This document shows, piece by piece, positions 40,682 to 49,336 of a stretch of DNA of 49,576 nt. The translations under genes and the position numbers were made by a program. This stretch comes from Granulicoccus phenolivorans DSM 17626 = NBRC 107789 = JCM 15570. GTDB taxonomy: Bacteria > Actinomycetota > Actinomycetes > Propionibacteriales > Propionibacteriaceae. A model generated the notes under the pieces. The model saw only the letters and a program-made list of their open reading frames with translations. It ran no database searches and had not been told where the DNA came from. The stretch lies in assembly GCF_000423085.1 (NCBI RefSeq), contig NZ_AUHH01000032.1, positions 1-49,576 of the forward strand. The letters are read 5' to 3'. Within the stretch, counting starts at the first letter, position 1. Every line of letters starts with the position of its first letter.

Positions 40682-40872
40682 CCGGGAACCCGGAAGACTG
40701 CATGCGAAGTCAGCCCACATCGGTGAGCTGCTGCCAATAGTGTATGCCTCCGCCCAAAACGGCGCCACTTGAGTGATCGGCCGGTCATCCACAGCCGTAC
40801 GCCGGGCGAAGCGCTGTCCACAGGTGCTCGACTCCGACGCACGATCCGGAAGCCGGCGACCATCCTTCCCGC

Positions 40873-41898
40873 ATGAACGCCACCCATCCTCTCATCCGTT
40901 CGGGGCTGCTCGCCGGGCTCGTCGGCCTGCTGCTCGGGATCGCGGCGGCCGGGCCGGCGCAGGCGGTCCCGACCCTGCCGTCGCCGTCGGTGACTCCGCT
41001 GGCCGGCAATGTCCGGGTGGTCACCGAGTTCCGGCCACCCGAACGCCGGTGGTTGGCCGGGCACCGCGGGGTCGACCTGGCGGGGACGCCGGGGCAGGTG
41101 GTCCGCGCGGCCGCGGCGGGGCGGATCAGTTTTGCCGGGACGATCGCCGGGCGCCCGGTGATCACCGTCGACCACGGTGAGGTGCGCACCACCTACGAAC
41201 CGGTCGATGCGACCCTGCCGGTCGGTGCCGAAGTGGCGATGGGTGAACAGATCGGTACGCTGCGCGCCGGTCACGACTGTGCCGCGGCGGCGTGCCTGCA
41301 CTGGGGGCTGAAGCACGGGGAGGACTACCTCGATCCGATGCTGCTGGCCACCGGCGACGCGACGGTCCGGATGCTGCCCGGGTCGGCCCCCGCCGAGGCC
41401 CGGGAACGGGCCGCCGCCCGGGAGGCGGCCCGCCGCGCGGCCGCGGAGCAGCAGGCGTCGGCGGGAACGGACGTGCCCCAGGGGCCCGCTCCCCCACCGG
41501 GCTCCCGCGGTCTGGTCCGGCCCGCCGACGGGCCGCTCACCTCCCGGTTCGGGATGCGGGTGCATCCGGTCACCGGGGTCTACAAACTGCACGACGGGCT
41601 GGATTTCGGCACCGGCTGCGGAGCCCCACTGCGCGCCATCGCCGCGGGCCGGGTGACCGATATCTACTACAACGCCGGGTACGGCAACCGGTTGATGCTC
41701 GACCACGGCCTGGTCAACGGCCGTCCGATGCGCAGTTCGTACAACCATGCGATCCGCTATCTGGTCGGCCCGGGCGCCACGGTGCAGGCCGGCCAGGTGA
41801 TCGGCCTGAGCGGCTCGACCGGGTACTCCACCGGCTGTCACCTGCATTTCATGCTCTGGGTCGACGGCCAGCTGGTCAATCCGGAGGCTTGGCTGTGA
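40873..41898 (+). CDS. secreted M23 peptidase with two LytM domains
   Basis: A 341-residue exported protein with a signal peptide ending near AQA (31). Two LytM/M23 domains are in tandem. Domain 1 (about 55-160) has HRGVD with His64 and Asp68, but the catalytic HxH is CLH (141-143), so its first His is a Cys. An Ala/Arg-rich linker (about 170-215) follows. Domain 2 (about 220-341) is complete: His240, Asp244 and HLH at 323-325. Such enzymes cut peptidoglycan cross-links. An M23 gene next to rpsB is normal in actinomycetes (Rv2891-like), usually with one domain; the second, intact domain is the added part. An EndoU-type gene begins 13 bp downstream. Confidence 0.88.
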   Translation: MNATHPLIRSGLLAGLVGLLLGIAAAGPAQAVPTLPSPSVTPLAGNVRVVTEFRPPERRWLAGHRGVDLAGTPGQVVRAAAAGRISFAGTIAGRPVITVDHGEVRTTYEPVDATLPVGAEVAMGEQIGTLRAGHDCAAAACLHWGLKHGEDYLDPMLLATGDATVRMLPGSAPAEARERAAAREAARRAAAEQQASAGTDVPQGPAPPPGSRGLVRPADGPLTSRFGMRVHPVTGVYKLHDGLDFGTGCGAPLRAIAAGRVTDIYYNAGYGNRLMLDHGLVNGRPMRSSYNHAIRYLVGPGATVQAGQVIGLSGSTGYSTGCHLHFMLWVDGQLVNPEAWL

Positions 41899-41911
41899 GG
41901 CCTGTCCACCA

Positions 41912-42337
41912 ATGGCAGAACATGGCCCTTGGGCCGACCTGTGCGGCGTTCCAGACCTCAGGCTGCCGAACCACCGCCGCACCCACCTGCTCGATGGCGA
42001 TGACAAGGGCACAGGCGGCCATCGATTTGGGGTGTTGCCCGCTCCCGGCCATCGCAAGACATGGTTTCCGAGCACCTGGACCGATGACGACATTGTGCTG
42101 GCGGTGCTGGCGGTGGCGCGCTCCCCGATCGTGGCAGTGCGGGGAGCGGGGTCTTTCATCAACTGCTTCGGCGAGATCAGCGGAGTTCGGCTCAAGGTCC
42201 GCGTGCAAATCGACGGGACGATCATCACCGGTCACCCGCTGGACGGACCGGGAGTGAACCAAGTGAAGGCCACCGCGCTCGGCGTTATCAGCAGCCGCGA
42301 GCTCCCGTACGGGAGCAACCGGGAGGTAACGTGGTGA
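41912..42337 (+). CDS. EndoU-type ribonuclease toxin domain, stand-alone
   Basis: A 141-residue protein resembling the C-terminal EndoU domain of bacterial polymorphic toxins. The entry sequence [19 protein letters not shown] (His37 in GGHRFG) is the usual start of such domains. [20 protein letters not shown] matches the KTxFP...WSDxKI element, and [17 protein letters not shown] matches the final beta strands. EndoU enzymes cleave RNA with two His and a Lys. The expected Tyr of the terminal TAYP-like motif is His here. No signal peptide or delivery domain is present. The end overlaps the next small gene, a probable immunity protein. The recognition is by eye. Confidence 0.65.
   Translation: MAEHGPWADLCGVPDLRLPNHRRTHLLDGDDKGTGGHRFGVLPAPGHRKTWFPSTWTDDDIVLAVLAVARSPIVAVRGAGSFINCFGEISGVRLKVRVQIDGTIITGHPLDGPGVNQVKATALGVISSRELPYGSNREVTW
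42301..42316. repeat. 16-bp perfect palindrome upstream of the probable immunity gene
   Basis: GCTCCCGTACGGGAGC is self-complementary over all 16 bases. It lies within the last codons of the EndoU-type gene, 15-18 bp before the start of the small downstream gene and just ahead of its GGGAGG. Confidence 0.6.
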
Positions 42338-42549
42338 TCATGAAGTTTGATGATCTTGTCTATCACGTCTTCGCGCAGATCATCCCCAACATCGGGCCGG
42401 ATGATCGGTGGGACGTCGTGGACGCACTCCATGATGATGACACCGATGTCGCTCTGGTCATCATGCTTCGGCTGATCGACCGGGAGGGATGGCCGGTCGA
42501 TCCCGAGTTGCTGGCGATGGCCCGGGCTGCGGCCCCCAGCCTCACCTGA
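42334..42549 (+). CDS. small acidic protein, probable immunity partner of the EndoU-type toxin
   Basis: A 71-residue acidic, helical protein (FDDLVYHVFAQIIPNIGPDD, then DVVDALHDDDTDVALVIM). GGGAGG lies seven bases before the GTG at 42334, and the start overlaps the toxin stop, so the two are translationally coupled. Immunity proteins are typically small, acidic and encoded directly after the toxin. No family is recognised, so the function is inferred from position and composition. Confidence 0.55.
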   Translation: MIMKFDDLVYHVFAQIIPNIGPDDRWDVVDALHDDDTDVALVIMLRLIDREGWPVDPELLAMARAAAPSLT

Positions 42550-42570
42550 CCGTCGGGTGCCAGTCACGGA

Positions 42571-43500
42571 TCAGGCGCGGGGGTGCGCCTGCTCGAAGGC
42601 CGCACGGAGCCGTTCGTTGCTCACATGGGTATAGATCTGGGTGGTCGCCAGCGAGGCGTGCCCGAGCATCTCCTGCACGCTGCGCAGATCCGCGCCGCCC
42701 TCGAGCAGGTGCGTCGCCATCGCATGCCGTAGTCCGTGCGGTCCCAGGTCGGGCGCATTCGGCACCACCTGCAGGGCCCGGTGCACGACCCGGCGGACCA
42801 CCCGGGGGTTGATCCGGCCGCCGCGCTCCCCCACGAACACCGCCGGCCCCGCGGTCGGGGCCGCCAAGGTGTCGCGGACCGCCAACCAGGCGTCAAGGGC
42901 CCGCCACCCCGGACGGCCCAGCGGTACCGCGCGCTCCTTGTCGCCCTTGCCCACGACCCGGAGGACGCCGCGGGCGGTGTCCAGGTCGGCCAGTTCCAGG
43001 CCGCACAGTTCGGCGACCCGGATCCCGGCCCCGTAGAGCACCTCCAGGATCGCCACATCCCGGCAACCGACCGGGCCGTCATCGGCGCCGGCCCGAGCGA
43101 CGGCCGCCGCCAGCATCTGGTCGGCCACCTCGGCGGTGATGGTCTGCGGCAGCCGCTTGGGCAGTTTCGGGGAACGCAGCGCCTCGGCCGGATTCTGCCC
43201 GCTGCGCCCGGTCCGTTCACACCAGGCGAAGAACACCCGGGCCGCGGCGGCCCGGCGTTGCAGGGTGCTGCGTTCGGCGCCGCGGGTCTGCTGGTTGGCC
43301 AGCCAACTGCGCAGTTCCCGCAGTCCGACCGCTTGCGGGTCGTGCACCCCGAGCCGGTCCAGGTACGCGAACAGGCCCGCCAGATCGCCCTCGTACGCCC
43401 GGATCGTGTGCGCGGACAGATTCCGCTCCCCGGCCAGGTGCTGGGCATAGGCCGCCAACAGTCCGGCCCACCCCTCCGACAACTCCGGGTCCTCACTCAC
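42571..43500 (-). CDS. xerC: tyrosine recombinase XerC
   Basis: Chromosome-dimer resolvase acting with XerD at dif. The 309-residue protein has the N-terminal SAM-like domain ([20 protein letters not shown]) and the catalytic residues: Arg in [12 protein letters not shown], Lys in [29 protein letters not shown], the GHASLATTQ His, and the nucleophilic Tyr in IYTHVS. The start is GTG. Its position two genes from rpsB is the conserved actinobacterial one, which argues for the housekeeping recombinase and not a phage integrase. Confidence 0.93.
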   Translation of the reverse strand: MSEDPELSEGWAGLLAAYAQHLAGERNLSAHTIRAYEGDLAGLFAYLDRLGVHDPQAVGLRELRSWLANQQTRGAERSTLQRRAAAARVFFAWCERTGRSGQNPAEALRSPKLPKRLPQTITAEVADQMLAAAVARAGADDGPVGCRDVAILEVLYGAGIRVAELCGLELADLDTARGVLRVVGKGDKERAVPLGRPGWRALDAWLAVRDTLAAPTAGPAVFVGERGGRINPRVVRRVVHRALQVVPNAPDLGPHGLRHAMATHLLEGGADLRSVQEMLGHASLATTQIYTHVSNERLRAAFEQAHPRA

Positions 43501-43559
43501 CCGCCCAGTGTGCCCGCCGCACTGGAATGTGCCCGGGAGCCCGGCCCGGCGCGGCTACG

Positions 43560-44165
43560 ATGCAGCCCATGGTCTCCCTCGACGAACTGATCACCGGTGG
43601 CAGCGTACTTCCCATCACCCGCTGGGGAACCCCGGTGATGCACGCCCCGACCACCCCTGTCACGACCTTCGACGAGGACCTGCACACCCTGATCCGCGAC
43701 ATGTTCGCGACGATGGCGGCCGCCCAGGGGGTCGGGCTCGCCGCGACCCAGGTCGGGCAGGGGATCTCCCTGTTCATCTTTGACTGCCCCGACGAGGATG
43801 AGGTCCGCCACTACGGGGTCATCTGCAACCCGGTGGTCACCACCCCGGACGGCCGCAACCGGCACCTCGATGCCGCCGAGGAGGGCTGTCTGTCGCTGCC
43901 GGGGGCGTACGAGACCCTGGCCCGGCCCGACCATGCGATCTGCGAGGGCGTGGATCACAACGGCGAACCGGTCAAGGTGGTGGGCACCGGGCTGCTCGCG
44001 CGCTGTCTGCAGCACGAGACCGATCACCTGAACGGGACCGTCTTCGGCGACCGGCTGGCCTCGAAGGCCCGCAAGCGGCTGTACGCCCAGCACGACAGCG
44101 TGGCCGACCGCTACCTCGCGGACTGGCCGGTCAGCCCGAAACAGCCCGCCCCGCCGCAGGACTGA
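43560..44165 (+). CDS. def: peptide deformylase
   Basis: Removes the formyl group from nascent proteins. The 201-residue protein has all three motifs: GVGLAATQVG, EEGCLSLPG with the metal-binding Cys, and QHETDHLNG with the HExxH zinc or iron site. The start is uncertain: ATG at 43560 is used, ATG at 43569 is possible, and neither has a strong ribosome binding site. It is divergent from xerC and convergent with the TrmH-type gene. Confidence 0.95.
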   Translation: MQPMVSLDELITGGSVLPITRWGTPVMHAPTTPVTTFDEDLHTLIRDMFATMAAAQGVGLAATQVGQGISLFIFDCPDEDEVRHYGVICNPVVTTPDGRNRHLDAAEEGCLSLPGAYETLARPDHAICEGVDHNGEPVKVVGTGLLARCLQHETDHLNGTVFGDRLASKARKRLYAQHDSVADRYLADWPVSPKQPAPPQD

Positions 44166-44168
44166 GCG

Positions 44169-44978
44169 CTAACGGGCGTCCGGGTTCAGCACATAGCAGG
44201 CGACCGCCGCCGCGGCGGCGACGTTCAGCGAGTCGATGCCGTGCTGCATCGGGATCCGGGCGACCAGATCGGCCTGCCCCAGCCAGTGCTCGGACAGCCC
44301 GGCTCCCTCGGTGCCCAGCAGCAGCGCGATCTTCCCGTCGCCGACCCGCGCGGCGGCCTCGTCCAGAGTCACTGCGTCCTCCCGCAGCGCCATCGCGACC
44401 GTGGTGAAGCCGGCCTCGCGCAGCCGGTCCAGGTCACTGCCCCAGTGCTCCAGCCGGGCCCAGGGCAGGGAGAACACCGCCCCCATCGCGACCTTGATCG
44501 CGCGCCGGTAGAGCGGATCGGCCGCCCGCGGGGCCAGTAGTACGCCGTCCCAGCCGAGCCCGGCCGCACAACGCAGGATCGCGCCGACATTGGTGTGGTC
44601 CACGATGTCCTCGCAGACCACCAACCGGCGCATCCCGAGCAGATCATCCAGGCTGTGCCGGGTGCGGCGGTGGAAGGACCCGAGCGCGCCGCGGTGCACA
44701 TGAAAACCGGTGACCTCCTCGGCGAACGCCTCGGTCACCACCAGCACCGGCACCTCGGGCCAGGCGTCCAGGACGTCGGCCAGTGAGTCCAGCCAGCGCT
44801 CGGCGAGCAGGAACGATCGCGGGGTGAAGCCGGCCTCGGCCGCCCGCCGGATCACCTTCTCGCCCTCGGCGATGAACAGCCCCTCCGCGGTTTCCAGCTT
44901 GCGGCGCAGTGAGGTGTCGCGCAGCCGCAGATAGTCGTGCAGCCGCGGGTCGGCGGGGTCGCTGACCCGTTCTCTCAT
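44169..44978 (-). CDS. TrmH/SpoU-family RNA 2'-O-methyltransferase
   Basis: A 269-residue SPOUT methyltransferase. The N-terminal RNA-binding part (RLRDTSLRRKLETAEGLFIA) is followed by the knotted catalytic domain: motif 1 HTNVGAILRCAAGLGWDGVL, motif 2 LLLGTEGAGLSEH, motif 3 IPMQHGIDSLNVAAAAAVAC. It probably methylates a ribose in 23S rRNA or tRNA; which site cannot be told. Its start overlaps the stop of the TSUP gene upstream (ATGA). Confidence 0.9.
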   Translation of the reverse strand: MRERVSDPADPRLHDYLRLRDTSLRRKLETAEGLFIAEGEKVIRRAAEAGFTPRSFLLAERWLDSLADVLDAWPEVPVLVVTEAFAEEVTGFHVHRGALGSFHRRTRHSLDDLLGMRRLVVCEDIVDHTNVGAILRCAAGLGWDGVLLAPRAADPLYRRAIKVAMGAVFSLPWARLEHWGSDLDRLREAGFTTVAMALREDAVTLDEAAARVGDGKIALLLGTEGAGLSEHWLGQADLVARIPMQHGIDSLNVAAAAAVACYVLNPDAR

Positions 44979-45766
44979 CGGTGCACCAGCAGCAGGTACG
45001 CCAGGGCGATGACGCCGACGATGACGATGATCACCCGATACACCACCGCCGGCAGCTTGCGGCCGACCCGGGCGCCGATCGAGGCCCCGATGATCGAGCC
45101 GATCGCGATCGCGATGGCCCCGGGCCAGTACACCCGACCCAGCGAGATGTAGATGATCGCGGCAATGCCGTTGACGATGGTGACCAGGCCGTTCTTGATC
45201 GCATTGATCTCCGACATCGACTGGTTGATCAGGCCGATGCCGAGGATGCCGAGGACCAGCACTCCCTGGGCGGCACTGAAATAGCCGCCATAGGTGCCGG
45301 CGAGCAGGATCGCGAACCAGACCCAGACCGGATCGCGGGTCTCCCCGGTGGCCGGATCGGTCTTTCGGGCGTGCAGTGCCTGGACCCGGCGGGACAGCAT
45401 CGGCTGGGTGATCACCAGGACGATGCCCAGGGTGACCAGCACCGGGACGATCACATCGAAGGCCGAACTGGGCAACAGCAGCAGCAACAGCGCCCCGGTG
45501 GTGCCGCCGAGCAGGGACGCCACCCCCAGGCGCAGCAGCCGCTTGCGCTGCGGTCTCAGTTCCGGCAGCAGGGCGTAGGTGGCCGAGGCGTTGCCGAACA
45601 CCAGCCCGACCGCGTTCGACGCGTTCGCCGAGACCGCGGTGAGTCCCGGCCCGCCGAGGGCGAGCAGGGTCGGGAAGGTGATCAGGGTGCCCGAACCGAC
45701 CACCGAGTTGATCAGGCCGGCGGCCACCCCGGCCAGCCCGACCAGGAACAGATCCAGCGGGGTCAC
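44975..45766 (-). CDS. TSUP-family permease (TauE/SafE), second copy
   Basis: A 263-residue protein with about eight membrane segments and the family N-terminus GLAAGLINSVVGSG-like (GVAAGLINSVVGSGTLITFP), with the repeat GGYFSAAQGVLVLGILGIGL in the second half. It is translationally coupled to the NfeD-like gene upstream (GTGA overlap) and to the TrmH-type gene downstream. The substrate is unknown; the sequence differs clearly from the copy at 381-1208, so they are not recent duplicates. Confidence 0.87.
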   Translation of the reverse strand: MTPLDLFLVGLAGVAAGLINSVVGSGTLITFPTLLALGGPGLTAVSANASNAVGLVFGNASATYALLPELRPQRKRLLRLGVASLLGGTTGALLLLLLPSSAFDVIVPVLVTLGIVLVITQPMLSRRVQALHARKTDPATGETRDPVWVWFAILLAGTYGGYFSAAQGVLVLGILGIGLINQSMSEINAIKNGLVTIVNGIAAIIYISLGRVYWPGAIAIAIGSIIGASIGARVGRKLPAVVYRVIIVIVGVIALAYLLLVHR

Positions 45767-46029
45767 GGCTGCTCCACCCCCGGCGTACGCGGCGGCCGAC
45801 CCCGCAGCAGCCGCAGCGCCACCGCGGCCACCGCCACCGCGATCGCCACCTGGAGCCAGAACTGGCCGGGGACGAAGACGGCGGTCACCATGCCGCCGAC
45901 CGCCCCGGCGGCCAGGGCCGCGGCATGCCAGCGGCCGGAGATCAGTTCAGCGGCGGCGCACAGGATCGCCGCGATCAGCCACCACAGCCACAGCTGCTGG
46001 CCGAGGAAATCATTGAGGTTGACCGGCAT
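45763..46029 (-). CDS. small NfeD-like membrane protein
   Basis: An 88-residue protein with three membrane segments (WLWWLIAAILCAAAELISGR, then ALAAGAVGGMVTAVFVPG and FWLQVAIAVAVAAVAL). It looks like the membrane part of an NfeD-type protein without the soluble OB domain. It lies between the ABC ATPase and the TSUP gene. NfeD proteins work with stomatin-like partners, none of which is seen here, so the label is structural only. Confidence 0.6.
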   Translation of the reverse strand: MPVNLNDFLGQQLWLWWLIAAILCAAAELISGRWHAAALAAGAVGGMVTAVFVPGQFWLQVAIAVAVAAVALRLLRGRPPRTPGVEQP

Positions 46030-46032
46030 CGC

Positions 46033-46818
46033 TCACTGCGCCGCGCGGGCGGTCCAGCGGCCGCGGTCGTGGGTCACCTCGAGGGGAAGCCCGAAGGTGT
46101 CGCTCATTTTCGCCGAGGTCAGCGTCTCCGCGATCGGGCCGGCCGCCACGACCTGCCCCTGTCGCAGCAACAGCGCATGGGTGACCGCGGCCGGGATCTC
46201 CTCCACATGGTGGGTCACCATCACGCTGGTCGGGGCGTACGGGTCGGCGGCCAACTCGCCGAGGATCCGGACCAGGGTTTCCCGGCCGGCCACGTCGAGG
46301 CCGGCGGCGGGTTCGTCGAGCAGCAGCAGTTCGGGGTCGGTCATCAGGGACCGGGCGACCAGCACCCGCTTCTTCTCCCCCTCCGACAGGGTGCCGAAGG
46401 TCCGTTCGGCCAGGTGCTCCACGCGCATCTGGGACATCAGTTCCCGGGCGCGGGCGTAGTCGTCCTCCTCATAGGTCTCGTTCCACCGGCCGAGCACGGC
46501 GTACGCGGCGGAGACGACGACGTCCTGGACGATCTCGCGGCCGGGGACCTGCTCGGCGACCGCGATCGAGGTCATCCCAATCCGCGGGCGCAGTTCGAAC
46601 ACATCGACCGCTCCGAGCAGTTCGCCGAGGATCTCCGCGGTGCCCGAACGCGGGTGCATCTGGGTGGCCAGGACCCGCAGCAGGGTCGTCTTCCCCGCTC
46701 CGTTCGGGCCGATGATCACCCAGCGATCACCTTCCTCGACCCGCCAGGTGACGTCCCGCAGCAGGTACGACCCACCGCGCACGATGCTCACATCAGCCAG
46801 ATCCACCACAGCCACCAT
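46033..46818 (-). CDS. ABC transporter-type ATP-binding protein
   Basis: A 261-residue ATPase: Walker A GPNGAGKTT, signature LSEGEKKRV, Walker B ELLLLDEPAAGLD, and the switch His in VMVTHHVEEIP. No permease or binding-protein gene is adjacent except the small NfeD-like protein 3 bp downstream. Stand-alone ATPases of this type resemble ModF/YlmA-like proteins, whose role is uncertain. The ATG at 46818 is chosen over an upstream in-frame ATG at 46866 because similarity begins there. Confidence 0.88.
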   Translation of the reverse strand: MVAVVDLADVSIVRGGSYLLRDVTWRVEEGDRWVIIGPNGAGKTTLLRVLATQMHPRSGTAEILGELLGAVDVFELRPRIGMTSIAVAEQVPGREIVQDVVVSAAYAVLGRWNETYEEDDYARARELMSQMRVEHLAERTFGTLSEGEKKRVLVARSLMTDPELLLLDEPAAGLDVAGRETLVRILGELAADPYAPTSVMVTHHVEEIPAAVTHALLLRQGQVVAAGPIAETLTSAKMSDTFGLPLEVTHDRGRWTARAAQ

Positions 46819-46889
46819 GCGGGCAAACTTAGCGCAGATACGCTGACACCAGACCGACAACCACACGCCTGAGGCAACCAGGAGGGCCC

Positions 46890-47609
46890 GTGACCATTGA
46901 GGCAGCCATTCGGCTCACCGGGAACCTGAACGTCCTGCGGCACACGGCGGTCAGCGCCGAGGTGAGTGCGCGGGAGGTCGTCGCCGACGATGTGGCGCAC
47001 CATGTGGTCGACCCCGAAGGTTTGCTCGATCTGAATCCGCTGGCCGCCAACGAGCTGGACATCGCGATGCGCGCCGCGATCACGCGCTATCCCGGCGACT
47101 GGTCGTTGATCCTGCCCCGCCCGGGCATGCTCGGCGCGCTGCGCGGACCGGCGGCGCTGACCCGGCTGGCGCTGGAAATGGGGGCCGCGGTGGTTTCCCA
47201 GGCCGGCGGGCTGGGCTGGGTGCCGCAGCCGGTCGGGTCGGCGGTGCAGTGGGTGGTGCTGCCGGCGGAGAAGCCGGCGCTGCCGACCGCCCCCACCGAG
47301 GCGGACCGGCACCTCAGCGAGACCGTCCTGCGGATCGCCGATGCGCTGGCCGCCCAGGAGATGAGTTCGGGCGAGCGGCCGGAACCGGTGTTCGCGCCGC
47401 TGCCGGCGGCGTACGGGGGGCGGGCGAAGAAGCTGGCGACCAAGGCGCTGCGGCTGATCCACGCCGCCGATGCCGCCCTGGCCGATGATTCCGGCCTGCT
47501 GCACTCCCATGCGATCCAGACCCGCCGGACCGCCCTGCGGGAGGTCCAGCGGGCCGCGATCGATGCGCTGTCGGCGGCGGTCAGCTGGGTGGAGCCGCCG
47601 CCGCAGTGA
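46890..47609 (+). CDS. unknown conserved actinobacterial-type protein
   Basis: A 239-residue cytoplasmic protein that I do not recognise. The first half is alpha/beta (TIEAAIRLTGNLNVLRHTAV, then WSLILPRPGMLGALRG), and the second half is helical and Ala-rich (TKALRLIHAADAALADD). No catalytic motif or membrane segment is seen. The start is GTG with GGAGG seven bases upstream. It is divergent from the ABC ATPase gene (71 bp) and convergent with fabI, so it is probably monocistronic. Confidence 0.7.
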   Translation: MTIEAAIRLTGNLNVLRHTAVSAEVSAREVVADDVAHHVVDPEGLLDLNPLAANELDIAMRAAITRYPGDWSLILPRPGMLGALRGPAALTRLALEMGAAVVSQAGGLGWVPQPVGSAVQWVVLPAEKPALPTAPTEADRHLSETVLRIADALAAQEMSSGERPEPVFAPLPAAYGGRAKKLATKALRLIHAADAALADDSGLLHSHAIQTRRTALREVQRAAIDALSAAVSWVEPPPQ

Positions 47610-47619
47610 GCGGTACGGG

Positions 47620-48393
47620 TCAGGCGCCCATCGCGTGCATGCCGCCGTCGACGTGGATGATCTCCCCGGAGGTGGCGGGGAACCAGTCGCTGAGCAGCGC
47701 GACGACTGCCTTCGCGGTGGCCTCGTTGGAGGTGGCGTCCCAGCCGAGCGGGGCGCGCTCCCCCCAGATCGTGTTGAAGTCGGCCGACCCGGGGATCGCT
47801 TTCTTCGCCAGGGTGTCGATCGGGCCCGCCGCGACCAGGTTGCTGCGTACGCCCTCGGGGCCGAGGTAGCGGGCCAGGTACCGGCTGGTCGATTCCAGCG
47901 CGGCCTTGGCCACCCCCATCCAGTCGTAGCTGGGCCACGACACGGTGGCATCGAAGGTCAGCCCGACCACCGACGCGGTCCCGCCGAACAGCGGCTTGCA
48001 GGCCATGGTGAGCGAGGTCAGCGAGTACGCCGACACCTCCACCGCGGCCTTCACATCCTCGGGCGGGGTGGTGAGGAATTTTCCGCCCAGCGCGGTCTCC
48101 GGGTTGGCGAAGGCGATCGAATGAACCAGCCCGTCGAGCCGGTCGATCCCGACCTCGCGCAGGGTCTGCGGCAGATTCGCCAGGTGGTCGGCGTTGGTGA
48201 CGTCGATCTCGATCAGCGCCGGGACCGGGGCCAACTTCTGCAGCACCCGCTTGGTCAGGCTCATCGCCCGCCCGAAGTTCGACACCACCACGGTGGCGCC
48301 CTCCTCCTGGGCGATCCGGGCCACGGCGTACCCGATCGAGGTGTTCATGGTGACCCCGGCCACCAGGATGTTCTTGCCCTCGAGAATTCCCAT
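47620..48393 (-). CDS. fabI: enoyl-[ACP] reductase, InhA/FabI type
   Basis: Last reductive step of the FAS-II cycle, NADH-dependent. The 257-residue SDR has the N-terminal GVTMNTSIGYAVARI, which matches the Gly/Ser-Ile-Ala/Gly loop of InhA, the catalytic Tyr and Lys in SYDWMGVAKAALES (Y-x6-K spacing of enoyl reductases), and the C-terminal GEIIHVDGGMHAMG. GAAGGAG precedes the ATG. It directly follows fabG, the same order as mabA-inhA of Mycobacterium, so it may be an isoniazid/triclosan-type target. Confidence 0.95.
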   Translation of the reverse strand: MGILEGKNILVAGVTMNTSIGYAVARIAQEEGATVVVSNFGRAMSLTKRVLQKLAPVPALIEIDVTNADHLANLPQTLREVGIDRLDGLVHSIAFANPETALGGKFLTTPPEDVKAAVEVSAYSLTSLTMACKPLFGGTASVVGLTFDATVSWPSYDWMGVAKAALESTSRYLARYLGPEGVRSNLVAAGPIDTLAKKAIPGSADFNTIWGERAPLGWDATSNEATAKAVVALLSDWFPATSGEIIHVDGGMHAMGA

Positions 48394-48424
48394 GCTCTGC
48401 TCCTTCAGTCTGTCCGTCGGGTAC

Positions 48425-49162
48425 TCAGTGGCCCATGCCGAGGCCGCCGTCGACGGGGATCACCGCACCGGTGATGTAGCCCGCGGCGTCACTGGCCAGG
48501 AATTCCACCGCGGCGGCGATGTCGTCGACCTGGCCGAGTCGGCCCAGCGGAATCTGGGCGTGGTAGTCGGCGACCTGCTTCTCGGACAGTTCGGCGGTCA
48601 TGTCGGTCTCGATGAACCCCGGTGCCACCACGTTCGCGGTGATCCCGCGGGAGCCGACCTCGCGGGCCAGCGAGCGGGCCAGACCGACCAGACCGGCCTT
48701 GGACGCGGCGTAGTTCACCTGACCGGCCGAGCCGAGCAGTCCGACCACCGAGGAGATGTAGATGATCCGACCGAAGCGGGCCCGGGTCATCGGACGCAGG
48801 GCGCGCCGGGTGACGTTGAACGAGCCGGTCAGATTGGTGTCGATCACCGACTGCCAGGCCTCGTCCTTCATCCCCATCGCGAGGGTGTCCTTGGTGATGC
48901 CGGCGTTGGCCACCAGCACCTCGACCGGCCCCAGCTGGGCCTCGACCTGCTTGAACGCCGCGTCGACCTGCTGGGGGTCGGTCACATCGCACTGGACGCC
49001 GAGGATTCCGGGGGCGACGTCCCCGCTGCGATAGGTGGCCGCCACGCGGTGCCCGGCCGCGGCCAGGTGAGCGGCGATCGCCGCGCCGATCCCGCGGTTG
49101 CCACCGGTGACCAGGATGACCCGGCCCGACTTCTCGGGTGCGGACTCGGTGGGCTCGGCCAT
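48425..49162 (-). CDS. fabG: 3-oxoacyl-[ACP] reductase
   Basis: NADPH-dependent beta-ketoacyl-ACP reductase of FAS-II. A 245-residue SDR with TGGNRGIGAAIA (cofactor loop), NAGITKDTLAM, the catalytic Ser in ISSVVGLLGS, YAASK (Tyr and Lys), and the C-terminal ITGAVIPVDGGLGMGH. It heads the fabG-fabI pair with a 31-bp gap. The start is ATG; GGAGA lies upstream. Confidence 0.95.
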   Translation of the reverse strand: MAEPTESAPEKSGRVILVTGGNRGIGAAIAAHLAAAGHRVAATYRSGDVAPGILGVQCDVTDPQQVDAAFKQVEAQLGPVEVLVANAGITKDTLAMGMKDEAWQSVIDTNLTGSFNVTRRALRPMTRARFGRIIYISSVVGLLGSAGQVNYAASKAGLVGLARSLAREVGSRGITANVVAPGFIETDMTAELSEKQVADYHAQIPLGRLGQVDDIAAAVEFLASDAAGYITGAVIPVDGGLGMGH

Positions 49163-49336
49163 GGTTCTCTCCTTTTCCGGGACCGCGACGGCCCGCAGGT
49201 CTGCTCAGGGCAGGGTATCCATTCCGTCCGGCATCCGAAAAGTTCCCGACGAGACTCACACAGAGTCCCCGCGTAGCAGGGTGCCGTGCCTCACATAGTT
49301 TTCCCCGGGAAGTGTGGGTGGCGGTCACGATGGGGT

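Noticed and set aside
40561-42228. Long N-terminal extension of rpsB reaching back through the M23 gene
   Set aside because: S2 homology and the AAGGAGG begin at 40560; the upstream frame is antisense to the M23 peptidase.
41876-42262. Minus-strand small frame opposite the EndoU-type gene
   Set aside because: The plus-strand frame shows EndoU elements and overlaps the next gene; the minus-strand frame has no ribosome binding site or motif.
40873-42337. M23 peptidase and EndoU domain as one toxin broken by a frameshift
   Set aside because: The M23 protein ends naturally (NPEAWL), the EndoU frame has its own ATG with GAGG upstream, and there is no homopolymer at the junction. A functional link remains possible.
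42571-43500. xerC as an integrase of a mobile element carrying the EndoU module
   Set aside because: The recombinase is the housekeeping XerC by position and full-length motifs; no attachment repeats flank the module.
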